From NCBI GenBank assembly GCA_020346965.1, contig CP070793.1, positions 558,546-567,706 of the forward strand: DNA of 9,161 nucleotides, given 5' to 3'. Below, piece after piece: positions 1 to 8,285 of the stretch; positions within the stretch are counted from its first letter, which is position 1, and every line of letters begins with the position of its first letter. The DNA is from Chloroflexota bacterium (GTDB lineage Bacteria; Chloroflexota; Dehalococcoidia; GIF9; AB-539-J10). The notes under the pieces are model-generated. The model did not search any database. It was not told the DNA's origin and saw nothing but the letters and a program-made list of their open reading frames with translations. Made by a program: the position numbers and the translations under genes.

Positions 1-506
1 AGGTTGTGAATAGTGAAAATCGAGGCACACGAAGAATAGAAGGCATCGTTTCTATGGGCAATTTTAAGCAAGGGCGCTACCGCCCCCGCATGCCAGTCAT
101 GGCAATGAAGTATATCCGGCCGCCAGTTCAACTTCTTGGGCACTTCCATAGCTGCCATTGAGAAAAGGAGAAAACGCTCCAAATCATCGTTTTCTCCGTA
201 GATCACCGACCTATTGAAATATCTTTGGTTTTCTAGAAGATATACTGGCACGACATCCTTGAGCAATACCTGAATTATATTGATTTCTTCCTGCCTTCCC
301 ATAAATGGTATTGTGAAGTTGCCCTGATTTATAGTTTGATAGCTCTCCAAATTGATAGATCTATATCTAGGTATGGTAATACGAACATCGTGGCCTGCTT
401 GCCGCAAAGCTTGTGGCAAAGAACCGACCACATCACCGAGTCCGCCTGCCTTGGCTAAGGGATTAGCCTCGGTCGCGACAAAAAGAACCTTAGATGAGCT
501 ATTCAA
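1..506 (-). CDS. glgA: Glycogen synthase GlgA (GT5), N-terminal part, runs off left edge
   Basis: GlgA transfers glucose from ADP-glucose to the non-reducing end of a growing alpha-1,4-glucan in the cytoplasm. Translating the minus strand from 506 gives 168 uninterrupted codons that run off the window. Near the N-terminus is KAGGLGDVVGSLP (about residues 19-31), the K-x-G-G-L nucleotide-sugar binding loop of the GT5 family. Later come ILHCHDWHAG (about residues 132-141) and FTIHNL at the window edge, both hallmarks of bacterial and plant starch/glycogen synthases. These motifs argue against GlgM, the GT4 enzyme that makes maltose-1-phosphate from ADP-glucose. The start is TTG at 506-504, preceded after 5 nt by a GGGGAG ribosome site. 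The first ATG in this frame lies much further in, past the KxGGL loop, so it cannot be the start. Usual family length is about 480-500 residues, so roughly a third is present. The gene is transcribed divergently from glgE, so the two share a control region. Confidence 0.93.
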   Translation of the reverse strand, partial: MNSSSKVLFVATEANPLAKAGGLGDVVGSLPQALRQAGHDVRITIPRYRSINLESYQTINQGNFTIPFMGRQEEINIIQVLLKDVVPVYLLENQRYFNRSVIYGENDDLERFLLFSMAAMEVPKKLNWRPDILHCHDWHAGAVAPLLKIAHRNDAFYSSCASIFTIHN

Positions 507-511
507 TTTTG

Positions 512-517
512 CTCCCC
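512..517 (-). promoter_or_regulatory. Ribosome binding site deciding the TTG start of glgA
   Basis: On the minus strand GGGGAG lies 5 nt upstream of TTG at 506-504. This supports TTG506 over the other in-frame TTG at 530-528, which has no comparable site in front of it. GlgA proteins normally begin a few residues before the K-V-L-F-V-A strand, and TTG506 gives this spacing. Confidence 0.6.
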
Positions 518-604
518 CCTGACAAGGCAAGATTCAATGGATAGAAGTACTTGCTATTAAATGAAGGAACGTACGATACCGTCGGATTACGTAAATCGCT
601 TTGG

Positions 605-610
605 TGTCAA
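605..610 (-). promoter_or_regulatory. Possible -35 element for glgA
   Basis: The minus strand reads TTGACA at 610-605, a perfect -35 consensus pointing toward glgA. The hexamer 17 nt downstream is ATCCGA, which matches the -10 consensus poorly, and shifting the spacer by one base does not help. If it is used, an activator or a different sigma factor would probably be needed. It is listed only because of the exact -35 match in the right place. Confidence 0.2.
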
Positions 611-701
611 AAATGCGTCTGCCCCTCTCTTCTGTTCCACTCGTATCTCGATTTAGGATTATAGCACAGCTAATAAATGAGAATTAATTCAGGGTTGAGA
701 T

Positions 702-714
702 TCGTTGACAACGA
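702..714. promoter_or_regulatory. 13-bp perfect palindrome over the glgE -35 box, candidate operator
   Basis: TCGTTGACAACGA is a perfect inverted repeat with 6-bp arms around a central A at 708. It contains the whole TTGACA -35 hexamer, so a dimeric regulator bound here would block RNA polymerase. The octamer ACGATACC at its right side (711-718) also occurs at 573-580 in the same intergenic region. That is seen in the sequence; a role as an operator is inference, and no regulator gene is in the window. Confidence 0.3.
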
Positions 715-733
715 TACCTCAATAAGGCACAAT
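705..733 (+). promoter_or_regulatory. Sigma70-type promoter of the glgE operon
   Basis: TTGACA at 705-710 is a perfect -35 box. A 17-nt spacer leads to CACAAT at 728-733, which matches the -10 consensus at four of six positions, including the conserved A at position 2 and T at position 6. Transcription would start near 740, leaving a leader of roughly 40 nt before the glgE ATG. This is the best promoter I can find for the rightward genes. Confidence 0.5.
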
Positions 734-778
734 CCTTCCCTTGAAATAGAATAGTGACAGAACAATAAGACGAAGCTG

Positions 779-2758
779 ATGACTATGGAAGCATCGACTA
801 GTCAAATACGAGTAATCATTGAAGGGCTAAAGCCTGAAATCGATGATGGTCGCTTTCCCATTAAGAGAGTTATTGGCGAAACTGTAGTCGTGGAAGCAGA
901 CGTTTTCGCCGACGGCCATGATGCTATATCGGCTTTACTCTTTTATCGTAAAGAGAGTGATTCTGAATGGGTTGAAGTTCCTATGGAACCTCTAGGCAAT
1001 GACCGCTGGCGAGGCTCGTTTGCAGTCTCCGAACTTGGACGTTATCGTTATACTGTTACGGCCTGGGTTGATCACTTCAAGTCATGGCAGCAGAATCTGC
1101 CAAAGAGGATACAGGCAAACCAAGAAGTTTCGGTGGAGTTTCTGGTAGGAGCTGAGTTAATTGTGGAAGCAAGCCAATGTGCTCCAAAAAGTGCGAGACA
1201 AAAGATGAGAGAATGGGCGAGGACCCTGGAATCTAGGCAAATAGCAGAGCAGGTGAAGGCCCAGGTGGCCCTAGGAGCGGAGCTAACGGAATTCATGAAT
1301 AAATACCCTGACAGGCGGTTTGCTGCCACTTATCCCAAGGAGCTTGTAGTGGTGGCTGACAGGGAAAAGGCTCGCTTCAGCACTTGGTACGAGATGTTTC
1401 CCCGTTCTTGTGCTCTGGAACCCGGACGCCACGGGACCTTCAAGGACTGCGAAGTCCGCCTTTCTTATATTGCCGCTATGGGCTTCGATGTTCTCTATTT
1501 CCCGCCAATCCACCCTATCGGCCACACGAACCGTAAAGGAAGAAATAATAATCCAGTAGCCGACCCAGATGATCCAGGAACCCCATGGGCCATCGGCTCT
1601 GAAGATGGAGGGCACAAATCCATTCACCCTCAACTCGGCACCCTAGAGGATTTACAGAGCTTGGTAGCCAAAGCTCGCGAATATGATATTGAAATCGCCT
1701 TGGATATCGCCTTCCAGTGCAGTCCTGATCATCCCTATGTGAAGGAACATCCAGAATGGTTCCACTGGCGCCCTGATAACACGGTGCAGTATGCGGAAAA
1801 TCCGCCCAAGAAATATGAGGATATCTACCCCTTCGATTTCCAGACTGGGAGATGGGAAGAACTCTGGGAAGAACTAAAGAGCATTGTGCTGTTCTGGATC
1901 GAGCAGGGCGTCCGCATTTTCCGCGTGGATAATCCGCATACCAAACCCTTTAGTTTCTGGGAGTGGCTGATTGCGGATATCAAAATGTCATGCCCCGATG
2001 TTATCTTCTTTTCGGAGGCATTCACCCGTCCCAGGGTGATGTATCGCCTAGCTAAGCTGGGTTTTACGCAATCTTATACCTATTTTACATGGCGTAATAG
2101 CAAACGGGAATTGATTCAATATTTCACGGAGCTGACCCAAACGGAGGTGCGGGAGTTTTTCCAGCCCAACCTCTGGCCAAATACACCGGACATCCTTAAC
2201 GAGTATCTTCAGTTCGGCGGAAGGTCGGCATTTATGGCCCGACTAGTCCTCGCAGCTACCCTGGGAGCGAGTTATGGTATCTACGGCCCGGCCTTTGAAC
2301 TCTGTGAAAATCATCCCAGGGAACCCAAGAGCGAGGAGTATCTGGACTCGGAAAAGTACGAGATCAAAAACTGGGATATTGCCAGGCTCGACAGCCTGAA
2401 GGATATCATTGCTCGGATCAATCGGATTCGGCAGGAGAACCCTTCCCTTCACAGAGACTGGAATCTTCATTTCCACGAGGTAGACAACGATCAGCTAATC
2501 TGCTACAGCAAGCACACCGTGGATTTCTCCAATGTTGTCTTGGTCGTGGTAAACCTGGATTCACGCTATACTCAATCCGGCTGGGTAGAGTTGCATCTGG
2601 AAGAATTGGGAATCGACCCGCAAAAACCTTACGAGGCGTATGATCTCTTGGGCGATGTTCGCTATATCTGGCAGGGGGCCAGAAACTACGTTGAACTCAA
2701 TCCGAAAATTGCCCCGGCTCACATCTTACTCGTACGTCGGCGGGCACGCACGAAGTGA
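779..2758 (+). CDS. glgE: Alpha-1,4-glucan:maltose-1-phosphate maltosyltransferase GlgE
   Basis: GlgE (GH13_3) transfers maltosyl units from alpha-maltose-1-phosphate to the non-reducing end of alpha-1,4-glucan, releasing phosphate. The 659 residues match the family's usual 650-700. Residues 1-125 form the beta-rich N-terminal domain and include the VDHFKSW segment; a helical stretch (about 130-185) precedes the catalytic barrel. Family signatures are YFPPIHPIGHTNRKGRNN (240-257), QCSPDHP (313-319), RVDNPHTKP with the expected nucleophile Asp384, FFSEAFTRP with the acid/base Glu413, and NTPDIL with Asp471, the likely third carboxylate. These line up with a constant offset of about ten residues on my recollection of Asp394/Glu423/Asp480 in Streptomyces coelicolor GlgE. 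The start is ATG 779; an in-frame TGA at 755 limits extension, ATG 785 is an alternative, and the ribosome site is weak in either case. The gene ends in TGA, 86 bp before treS, which makes its substrate precursor. Nothing is truncated. Confidence 0.95.
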   Translation: MTMEASTSQIRVIIEGLKPEIDDGRFPIKRVIGETVVVEADVFADGHDAISALLFYRKESDSEWVEVPMEPLGNDRWRGSFAVSELGRYRYTVTAWVDHFKSWQQNLPKRIQANQEVSVEFLVGAELIVEASQCAPKSARQKMREWARTLESRQIAEQVKAQVALGAELTEFMNKYPDRRFAATYPKELVVVADREKARFSTWYEMFPRSCALEPGRHGTFKDCEVRLSYIAAMGFDVLYFPPIHPIGHTNRKGRNNNPVADPDDPGTPWAIGSEDGGHKSIHPQLGTLEDLQSLVAKAREYDIEIALDIAFQCSPDHPYVKEHPEWFHWRPDNTVQYAENPPKKYEDIYPFDFQTGRWEELWEELKSIVLFWIEQGVRIFRVDNPHTKPFSFWEWLIADIKMSCPDVIFFSEAFTRPRVMYRLAKLGFTQSYTYFTWRNSKRELIQYFTELTQTEVREFFQPNLWPNTPDILNEYLQFGGRSAFMARLVLAATLGASYGIYGPAFELCENHPREPKSEEYLDSEKYEIKNWDIARLDSLKDIIARINRIRQENPSLHRDWNLHFHEVDNDQLICYSKHTVDFSNVVLVVVNLDSRYTQSGWVELHLEELGIDPQKPYEAYDLLGDVRYIWQGARNYVELNPKIAPAHILLVRRRARTK

Positions 2759-2844
2759 GGCTTTAGTTACCATATTTAGAGGGAAAATCATGTTCAACTG
2801 TTGTATTATTGGCAGGAAGCAATATGGTGCATGGTGGTTAGTGT

Positions 2845-4119
2845 ATGAGTAAACGAAGTCTTGCAGAACCACGGTCAGTCGGTGATGAACCCCTTTGGTA
2901 TAAGGACGCTATAGTTTATGAGCTTCACGTTCGTGCCTTCTCGGACAGCGGCGGAGATGGTGTGGGCGACTTCTCAGGCCTTATAGAGAAGCTTGATTAC
3001 CTTGAGGATCTAGGGGTCACAGCCCTCTGGTTGCTCCCGTTTTATCCTTCGCCCCTGAAGGATGATGGTTATGACATCTCCGACTATACCAGCATCCAGC
3101 CTGTATACGGCAACATGCGCGATTTTAAGACTTTTGTAGATGAAGCACACGAGCGTGGGCTTCGTGTAATCATGGAGCTAGTCCTTAACCACACTTCTGA
3201 CCAGCACGTTTGGTTCCAGCGAGCGCGGCGGGCGGCAGTGGGAAGCCGCTGGCGCGATTTTTACGTTTGGAGCGATAGGGCAGAGAAGTACCAGGACGCT
3301 CGCATCATCTTCAAGGATTCCGAATATTCCAACTGGTCGTGGGATCATTTGGCCAAGGCATATTACTGGCATCGCTTTTATTCACACCAACCGGATCTGA
3401 ATTATGACAACCCTGCCGTCAGGCGGGCTATCCTAAGAGTTATGGATTTCTGGCTGAGGCTAGGAGTCGATGGACTCCGGGCTGATGCAGTACCCTACCT
3501 ATACGAGCGAGATGGTACTAATTGTGAGAATTTGCCCGAAACACACGTTTTTTTGAAGGGGCTACGTAAGCATGTTGATGAGAAATTCAGAAACCGCATG
3601 CTCCTGGCAGAAGCCAACCAATGGCCAGAAGATGCGGTGTCCTATTTTGGTGATGCGGATGAATTCCATGTGGCGTTTCATTTTCCCCTCATGCCCCGCA
3701 TGTTTATGGCCATCCGCATGGAGGACCGCTTCCCTCTCATTGACATCCTCCAAGAAACGCCAGCAATTCCGGAGACCTGTCAGTGGGCTATTTTTCTACG
3801 CAACCATGATGAGTTAACCCTTGAGATGGTCACTGACGAAGAACGGGATTACATGTACCGGACGTATGCCAGCGATCCTGCCACTAGACTCAACCTAGGG
3901 ATCCGTCGGCGCCTAGCACCACTCTTGAATAACGACCGCAAAAAGATTGAACTAATGAACGGCTTGCTCTTTTCCCTCCCAGGGACGCCGGTGATTTACT
4001 ACGGTGATGAAATTGGCATGGGCGATAACTTCTATCTCGGCGACCGCAATGGAGTGCGTACTCCGATGCAGTGGAGCCCTGACCGAAACGCAGGATTCTC
4101 CCAAGCCAATCCCCAGTAA
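2845..4119 (+). CDS. treS: Trehalose synthase (maltose alpha-D-glucosyltransferase), catalytic part ended by an in-frame TAA
   Basis: TreS (GH13_16) interconverts trehalose and maltose. This 424-residue piece contains the GH13 barrel start ([19 protein letters not shown], 25-43), [11 protein letters not shown] (111-121), [18 protein letters not shown] (173-190), [10 protein letters not shown] with nucleophile Asp214, LLAEANQWP with acid/base Glu256, and FLRNHDEL with Asp322. It ends at [20 protein letters not shown] followed by TAA. TreS proteins normally continue straight on from that motif into the last barrel helix and a C-terminal beta domain, reaching about 550-600 residues before any maltokinase fusion. 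All catalytic residues are present, but the fold is cut inside the barrel, so the terminated product is probably unstable or inactive. The start is ATG 2845; an in-frame TAG at 2839 excludes an earlier start, and only a weak GGTGG lies 7 nt upstream. The gene sits 86 bp after glgE with no terminator seen, consistent with one operon. Confidence 0.93.
   Translation: MSKRSLAEPRSVGDEPLWYKDAIVYELHVRAFSDSGGDGVGDFSGLIEKLDYLEDLGVTALWLLPFYPSPLKDDGYDISDYTSIQPVYGNMRDFKTFVDEAHERGLRVIMELVLNHTSDQHVWFQRARRAAVGSRWRDFYVWSDRAEKYQDARIIFKDSEYSNWSWDHLAKAYYWHRFYSHQPDLNYDNPAVRRAILRVMDFWLRLGVDGLRADAVPYLYERDGTNCENLPETHVFLKGLRKHVDEKFRNRMLLAEANQWPEDAVSYFGDADEFHVAFHFPLMPRMFMAIRMEDRFPLIDILQETPAIPETCQWAIFLRNHDELTLEMVTDEERDYMYRTYASDPATRLNLGIRRRLAPLLNNDRKKIELMNGLLFSLPGTPVIYYGDEIGMGDNFYLGDRNGVRTPMQWSPDRNAGFSQANPQ
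4117..4119 (+). other. In-frame TAA stop inside the TreS coding frame
   Basis: The codons run CCC CAG TAA CTT TAC, i.e. N-P-Q-stop-L-Y-L-P-P. Related TreS proteins, as I recall them, have a residue such as Gln, Lys or Arg at this place. The TAA is followed by C, which is not the strongest termination context, but there is no known read-through motif. TAA, TGA and TAG all end other genes in this window, so a reassigned stop codon is unlikely. Confidence 0.85.
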
Positions 4120-4212
4120 CTTTACCTTCCCCCAATTATCGACCCCGAGTATCACTACGAGTCCATCAATGTAGAAAACCAGCAGAGCAATCCCGACTCT
4201 CTTCTTTGGTGG

Positions 4213-6207
4213 ATGAAGCGCACCATTGCTCTCAGGAAGCGGGTTAAGGCTTTCGGACGAGGGAGCCTTGGATTCCTTCAACCAAAAAATCGCAAGGTTC
4301 TGGCTTTTCTTCGCCGCTACCAAGACGAGATCATTCTGGTTGTCGCGAACCTTTCGCATTCTGCCCAGCAAACTCAACTAGACCTTGGCGAATTTCAGGG
4401 GAAGGTGCCAGTTGAACTCTTCGGCCGGACGGAGTTTGCTCCCATTAACGATGGACAATACTACATAACCCTTGGCCCATATGCTTTCTACTGGCTTTCC
4501 CTCGAATCAGAACGTGCTGAACCGCTTCGCCTTCGTGCTTTGCCATCAGAGGCTGTCGGAACTCTCCCCACTCTAACTGAGACAGAGGAGAATCTCTTCA
4601 GGAAAGAGGGTCGGTTTGTGCTGGAAGCAGTTCTGCTAGACTACATAAGGGGCCGCCGATGGTTCCGTGGGAAGGCACGGGATTCTTGGGCACTGCAGAT
4701 TCTAGATATCGTACCCATGCATTCTCCAGAGGTTACTGCCACCCTTGTCCTGATTGAAGTGGAGTATACTGAAGGAGAACCGGAGACTTATGTACTTCCC
4801 CTCATTAGCGCTCCTGCCGAACAAGCAGGCGAGATTATGGCTGAATATCCTCACGCGGTTGTCGCCCGCTTGAAACCTGCGAGAGAGTATCGTGACAATG
4901 AGAGCTTGCTTTATGATGCTTTGGTAGACAAGAGATTCTGTAGATTTCTGATAGAAGCCGTTGGTCGAAAGCGCCATTTCAAGGGAAAGGCTGGCGAAGT
5001 AGTGGCGTCACGAACTCGGATTTTTCGCAATGTCCGCACAGCATCTCAAGTCTCTCTGGAACCTATTCCCGTTAAAGCAGAGCAAACCAATACATCTGTG
5101 GTGTACGGGGATCGGTTAATCCTCAAACTATTTCGTCGGATCGAGGAGGAAATTAACCCTGAACTGGAAATTGGTCGGTTTCTCACAGAAAGAACTAATT
5201 TCCCACATATTTCACAGTTAGCTGGTTACCTTGAGTACCATCGTAGGAAGGGCAAGATAGCAACTCTAGCCACCCTTCAAAGCTTTGTGCCAAACGAAGG
5301 AGACGCCTGGCAATATACATTGGACTTCCTTAACCGCAACTTCGATTACGTATTGGCGAATCCCGCAATTCAGGTGCCACCCATTCCCAGGAAACACTTG
5401 TTGTCTTTACTGAAGGAGCCACCTGCGTTAGCCCAAGAGACTATCGATCCCTATCTCATTTCGGCACAAATCTTGGGAAGGCGTACTGCTGAACTGCATG
5501 TAGCCCTGGCTACAGCATCAGATGACCCGGACTTTGCCCCAGAGTCGTTTTCTCTTATTTATCAGAATTCCCTTTACCATGCCATGCGGAGCTTCGCTAC
5601 GCAGACACTGCAATTGCTGCGTGAGCAGTTAAAAGAGATCCCCGACGAACTTAAGGAAAATGCTCATCAGGTTCTAGACTCGGAGAAAAGCATCGTTGAC
5701 CGATTTCAATTGCTTCGCAATCGAAAAATCTCGGCGGCACGAATCCGTTGCCACGGAGACTACCATCTAGGACAGGTGCTATATACAGGTAAGGATTTCG
5801 TTATCATTGATTTTGAGGGCGAACCGGCACGTCCCTTGAGCGAACGGCGAATCAAGCGGTCACCGCTGAGAGATGTTGCTGGTATGATACGGTCGTTTCA
5901 CTATGCTGCCCACAGCGCTCTACTACACCAATCCTCATTGGCACATAAACCCGAGAGCCTGCTTGTGCTGGAACGTTGGGCGCAATTCTGGTATGTCTGG
6001 GTTTCATCATCGTTCCTTAAGTCCTATTTGAAAGGCGTTGAACAGACCGAATTGATTCCTGATGATTCAGAGCAGCTTAAGATTCTTCTGGACGCCTATC
6101 TCTTAGAAAAGGCTATCTATGAAATCGGTTATGAGCTGAATAATCGGCCACACTGGTTAAAGGTGACACTTCAGGGTATATTACAACTACTGAAAGCTAA
6201 AGAGTAA
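4213..6207 (+). CDS. mak: Maltokinase preceded by the TreS C-terminal domain (downstream half of the fusion)
   Basis: Maltokinase phosphorylates maltose with ATP to give maltose-1-phosphate, the GlgE substrate. Read from ATG 4213 the product is 664 residues. Residues 1-100 (MKRTIALRKR..., ending near YAFYWLSLE) are the last barrel helix and C-terminal beta domain of TreS. Residues about 126-664 are maltokinase: the N-terminal cap with RRWFRGKAR (149-157), an N-lobe with VVYGDRLILKLFRR and candidate ATP-binding Lys305, the catalytic HGDYHLGQ (514-521), and IDFEGEPARP with metal-binding Asp533, followed by SPLRDVAGM. These are features of the APH/choline-kinase-like fold. Separate maltokinases are about 440-460 residues. 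The ATG is only the first methionine after the TAA; it lies inside a TreS helix and GGTGG abuts it directly, so it is a poor initiation site. The native product is more likely the fused protein starting at 2845. The gene ends in TAA, 90 bp before glgB. Confidence 0.85.
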   Translation: MKRTIALRKRVKAFGRGSLGFLQPKNRKVLAFLRRYQDEIILVVANLSHSAQQTQLDLGEFQGKVPVELFGRTEFAPINDGQYYITLGPYAFYWLSLESERAEPLRLRALPSEAVGTLPTLTETEENLFRKEGRFVLEAVLLDYIRGRRWFRGKARDSWALQILDIVPMHSPEVTATLVLIEVEYTEGEPETYVLPLISAPAEQAGEIMAEYPHAVVARLKPAREYRDNESLLYDALVDKRFCRFLIEAVGRKRHFKGKAGEVVASRTRIFRNVRTASQVSLEPIPVKAEQTNTSVVYGDRLILKLFRRIEEEINPELEIGRFLTERTNFPHISQLAGYLEYHRRKGKIATLATLQSFVPNEGDAWQYTLDFLNRNFDYVLANPAIQVPPIPRKHLLSLLKEPPALAQETIDPYLISAQILGRRTAELHVALATASDDPDFAPESFSLIYQNSLYHAMRSFATQTLQLLREQLKEIPDELKENAHQVLDSEKSIVDRFQLLRNRKISAARIRCHGDYHLGQVLYTGKDFVIIDFEGEPARPLSERRIKRSPLRDVAGMIRSFHYAAHSALLHQSSLAHKPESLLVLERWAQFWYVWVSSSFLKSYLKGVEQTELIPDDSEQLKILLDAYLLEKAIYEIGYELNNRPHWLKVTLQGILQLLKAKE

Positions 6208-6279
6208 AGGGCGACTATAGGCATATTCTTCGGGATACTTGAGTAAGCAGTACATGCGTTTAAGCAAAGCAATTGAAGC

Positions 6280-6285
6280 AGGAGA
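6280..6285 (+). promoter_or_regulatory. Ribosome binding site for glgB (long spacing)
   Basis: AGGAGA is the only strong Shine-Dalgarno match upstream of glgB. It lies 12-13 nt before ATG 6298, longer than usual. It still favours 6298 over the internal ATG at 6379, which has no purine-rich site at a sensible distance. Confidence 0.4.
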
Positions 6286-6297
6286 CATCATCTAGAG

Positions 6298-8283
6298 ATG
6301 ACACGAGGAAGATGCAAAAGGGAAGAGGTACCCTCAAGGGATAAGATAAATACCCAGCCGGTGCACTCTGACATAAGCATGCTGACCAATGATGACCTTT
6401 TTCTCTTCAATGAAGGGTCTCATTATAGACTTTATGAAAAGCTTGGAGCTCATCCCATAACGGTGGATAACGTAGAGGGAACTTACTTCGCCGTATGGGC
6501 ACCTAATGCCAGGCAGGTCTTTGTTATGGGTGAGTTCAACAATTGGGATAAGTTGAGCTGTCCGCTTCGCTCAAAGGGACAATCGGGTATCTGGGAAGGA
6601 TTTATCCCCGGTGTAGTTAAGGGAACAATCTACAAATATTACATCGTCTCTCATCGCCGCGGCTATCGTGTTGAGAAAGCCGACCCATTTGCATTCTATG
6701 CTGAAACGCCGCCCAAAACAGCCTCCATTACTTGGGATTTAGGTTATAGCTGGGGAGACCAGTCGTGGATGAATAAGCGGCACACCTATAATGCCCTTGA
6801 TGCCCCCATCTCTATCTATGAAGTGCATTTGGGTTCTTGGCGGCGGGTGGTAGAGGAAGACAATCGCCACCTTAGCTACCGAGAACTGGCTCCCAAGCTG
6901 GCCGAATACCTAAAGCAGCTGGGATTCACCCACGTTGAGTTTCTGCCGATAATGGAGCACCCCTTCTATGGCTCGTGGGGTTATCAGGTAACGGGATACT
7001 TCGCTCCGACGAGCCGCTATGGTACCCCCCAGGATTTCATGTATCTTGTTGACTATTTACACCAGAATGATATAGGTGTAATCCTTGACTGGGTACCGTC
7101 TCATTTCCCCGATGATGAACACGGATTGGGGTACTTCGATGGAACGCATCTCTACGAGCATGGTGACCCGAAACAGGGCATTCATCCTGACTGGAACAGT
7201 TTGATTTTCAACTATGGCAGGCACGAAGTGAGAAGCTTTCTCCTTAGCAGCGCACTATTCTGGTTGGATAAGTACCACATTGATGGCCTGCGTGTAGATG
7301 CAGTAGCATCCATGCTCTATCTGGATTATGGCCGTAAAGAGAGTGAATGGGTACCTAACAAATATGGAGGGCGTGAAAACCTGGAAGCTATTGCGTTTTT
7401 ACGCCACTTTAATAAAGCGGTTTACCAAGAAAGCCCTGATGTGCAAACCATTGCCGAGGAATCCACTGCCTGGCCCATGGTATCACGTCCAACTTATCTG
7501 GGAGGGCTGGGATTTGGCCTGAAGTGGGACATGGGCTGGATGCATGATACTCTGGAGTACATAACTAAAGACCCCATATATCGAAAATACCATCACAGTG
7601 ACCTAACTTTCCGCTTAGTGTATTCCTTCTTCGAGAATTTCGTCCTGCCGTTTTCTCACGATGAAGTTGTACACGGCAAAGGTTCGCTCCTGGGAAAGAT
7701 GCCGGGAGACGACTGGCAAAAGTTCGCCAACTTGAGGCTTCTTCTGGGATATATGTATGCCCAGCCCGGGAAAAAGCTCTTATTCATGGGGGGAGAGCTT
7801 GGTCAGTGGCGGGAATGGGCACACGATGAGAGCTTGGAGTGGCATCTCCTCGACTATCCTCCACATTCTGGTCTTAAACGGTGGATTGAGGATTTAAACC
7901 GATTCTACCGGGGACAGCCAGCACTCTACGAATTGGACTTTGAGCAAACAGGCTTCGAATGGATTGACTGCAATGATGTTGGCCACAGCGTGCTCAGTCT
8001 CGTACGCAAAGGGCATTCACCAGAGGACCTTCTTGTTGTCGTTTGCAACTTTACTCCCACAACTCACTCTAAGTATCAAGTTGGAGTACGGCAGTCAGGA
8101 TTCTGGAAAGAACTCTTGAACAGCGATGCTAGGGAATATGGAGGCAGTGGCCAAGGCAACCTGGGGGGAAAGGAAGCAGCGCCAATTCCTTTGCATGGCC
8201 GCCAGTATTCCTTGACCATTACTCTACCGCCCCTAGCCGCTGTGTTCTTTAAATCATCACACGATGCGCAGACTCTAGAATAG
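6298..8283 (+). CDS. glgB: 1,4-alpha-glucan branching enzyme GlgB
   Basis: GlgB cuts alpha-1,4-glucan chains and rejoins them through alpha-1,6 bonds, branching the polymer that GlgE or GlgA extends. The product is 661 residues, typical of GlgB with one N-terminal CBM48 domain (about 60-145, including [20 protein letters not shown]). The GH13_9 barrel shows [12 protein letters not shown] (172-183), LDWVPSHF (263-270), [18 protein letters not shown] with nucleophile Asp334, TIAEEST with acid/base Glu387, and [13 protein letters not shown] with Asp455. The beta domain closes the protein ([19 protein letters not shown]). The first 27 residues are charged and not recognisable as GlgB; many homologues start near the [13 protein letters not shown] segment, i.e. 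at ATG 6379, so the start is uncertain. ATG 6298 is preferred because of AGGAGA upstream. The gene ends in TAG. It follows maltokinase by 90 bp with no visible terminator, giving the glgE-treS-mak-glgB order expected of a GlgE pathway operon. Confidence 0.95.
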   Translation: MTRGRCKREEVPSRDKINTQPVHSDISMLTNDDLFLFNEGSHYRLYEKLGAHPITVDNVEGTYFAVWAPNARQVFVMGEFNNWDKLSCPLRSKGQSGIWEGFIPGVVKGTIYKYYIVSHRRGYRVEKADPFAFYAETPPKTASITWDLGYSWGDQSWMNKRHTYNALDAPISIYEVHLGSWRRVVEEDNRHLSYRELAPKLAEYLKQLGFTHVEFLPIMEHPFYGSWGYQVTGYFAPTSRYGTPQDFMYLVDYLHQNDIGVILDWVPSHFPDDEHGLGYFDGTHLYEHGDPKQGIHPDWNSLIFNYGRHEVRSFLLSSALFWLDKYHIDGLRVDAVASMLYLDYGRKESEWVPNKYGGRENLEAIAFLRHFNKAVYQESPDVQTIAEESTAWPMVSRPTYLGGLGFGLKWDMGWMHDTLEYITKDPIYRKYHHSDLTFRLVYSFFENFVLPFSHDEVVHGKGSLLGKMPGDDWQKFANLRLLLGYMYAQPGKKLLFMGGELGQWREWAHDESLEWHLLDYPPHSGLKRWIEDLNRFYRGQPALYELDFEQTGFEWIDCNDVGHSVLSLVRKGHSPEDLLVVVCNFTPTTHSKYQVGVRQSGFWKELLNSDAREYGGSGQGNLGGKEAAPIPLHGRQYSLTITLPPLAAVFFKSSHDAQTLE

Positions 8284-8285
8284 GC

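Larger units (their letters stand above)
2845..6207 (+). pseudogene. Composite: TreS-maltokinase fusion gene interrupted by one nonsense codon
   Basis: Positions 2845 and 4213 are in the same reading frame. Apart from TAA at 4117-4119 no stop occurs until TAA at 6205-6207, giving 1120 codons plus stop, the usual size of TreS-maltokinase fusions (about 1100 residues). The 31 codons between the TAA and ATG 4213 read LYLPPIIDPEYHYES... and end SLLWW. They are fully TreS-like and join smoothly to the residues on both sides, so no frameshift or insertion is needed. A single substitution from a sense codon such as CAA, AAA or GAA would explain the stop. Whether it is a true nonsense mutation, a sequencing or assembly error, or a read-through stop cannot be decided here. 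The uninterrupted downstream half suggests the change is recent or artefactual. Confidence 0.75.

Noticed and set aside
1283..1633. Minus-strand open frame of 116 codons inside glgE
   Set aside because: It is antisense to well-conserved GlgE motifs and its translation resembles no protein family; it is a shadow of codon bias.
2801..2828. Possible internal promoter TTGTAT...TATGGT before treS
   Set aside because: Both hexamers are weak (three and four matches), so it is no better than expected by chance in an AT-rich gap.
2640..2852. Small plus-strand open frame bridging the glgE end and treS start
   Set aside because: It overlaps the conserved GlgE C-terminus in another frame, its product is not recognisable, and it has no good ribosome site.
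4117..4119. Recoded stop (alternative genetic code, selenocysteine or pyrrolysine)
   Set aside because: The codon is TAA, which is not the codon for selenocysteine (TGA) or pyrrolysine (TAG). TAA, TGA and TAG each terminate another gene in this window.
4090..4220. Frameshift or small insertion as the cause of the treS split
   Set aside because: The frame before and after the TAA is the same and the residues join without gap or duplication, so only a substitution is needed.
3952..4377. Minus-strand open frame of 141 codons across the treS stop region
   Set aside because: It lies opposite strongly conserved TreS sequence, has no recognisable domain, and the plus strand is clearly the coding strand on both sides of the TAA.
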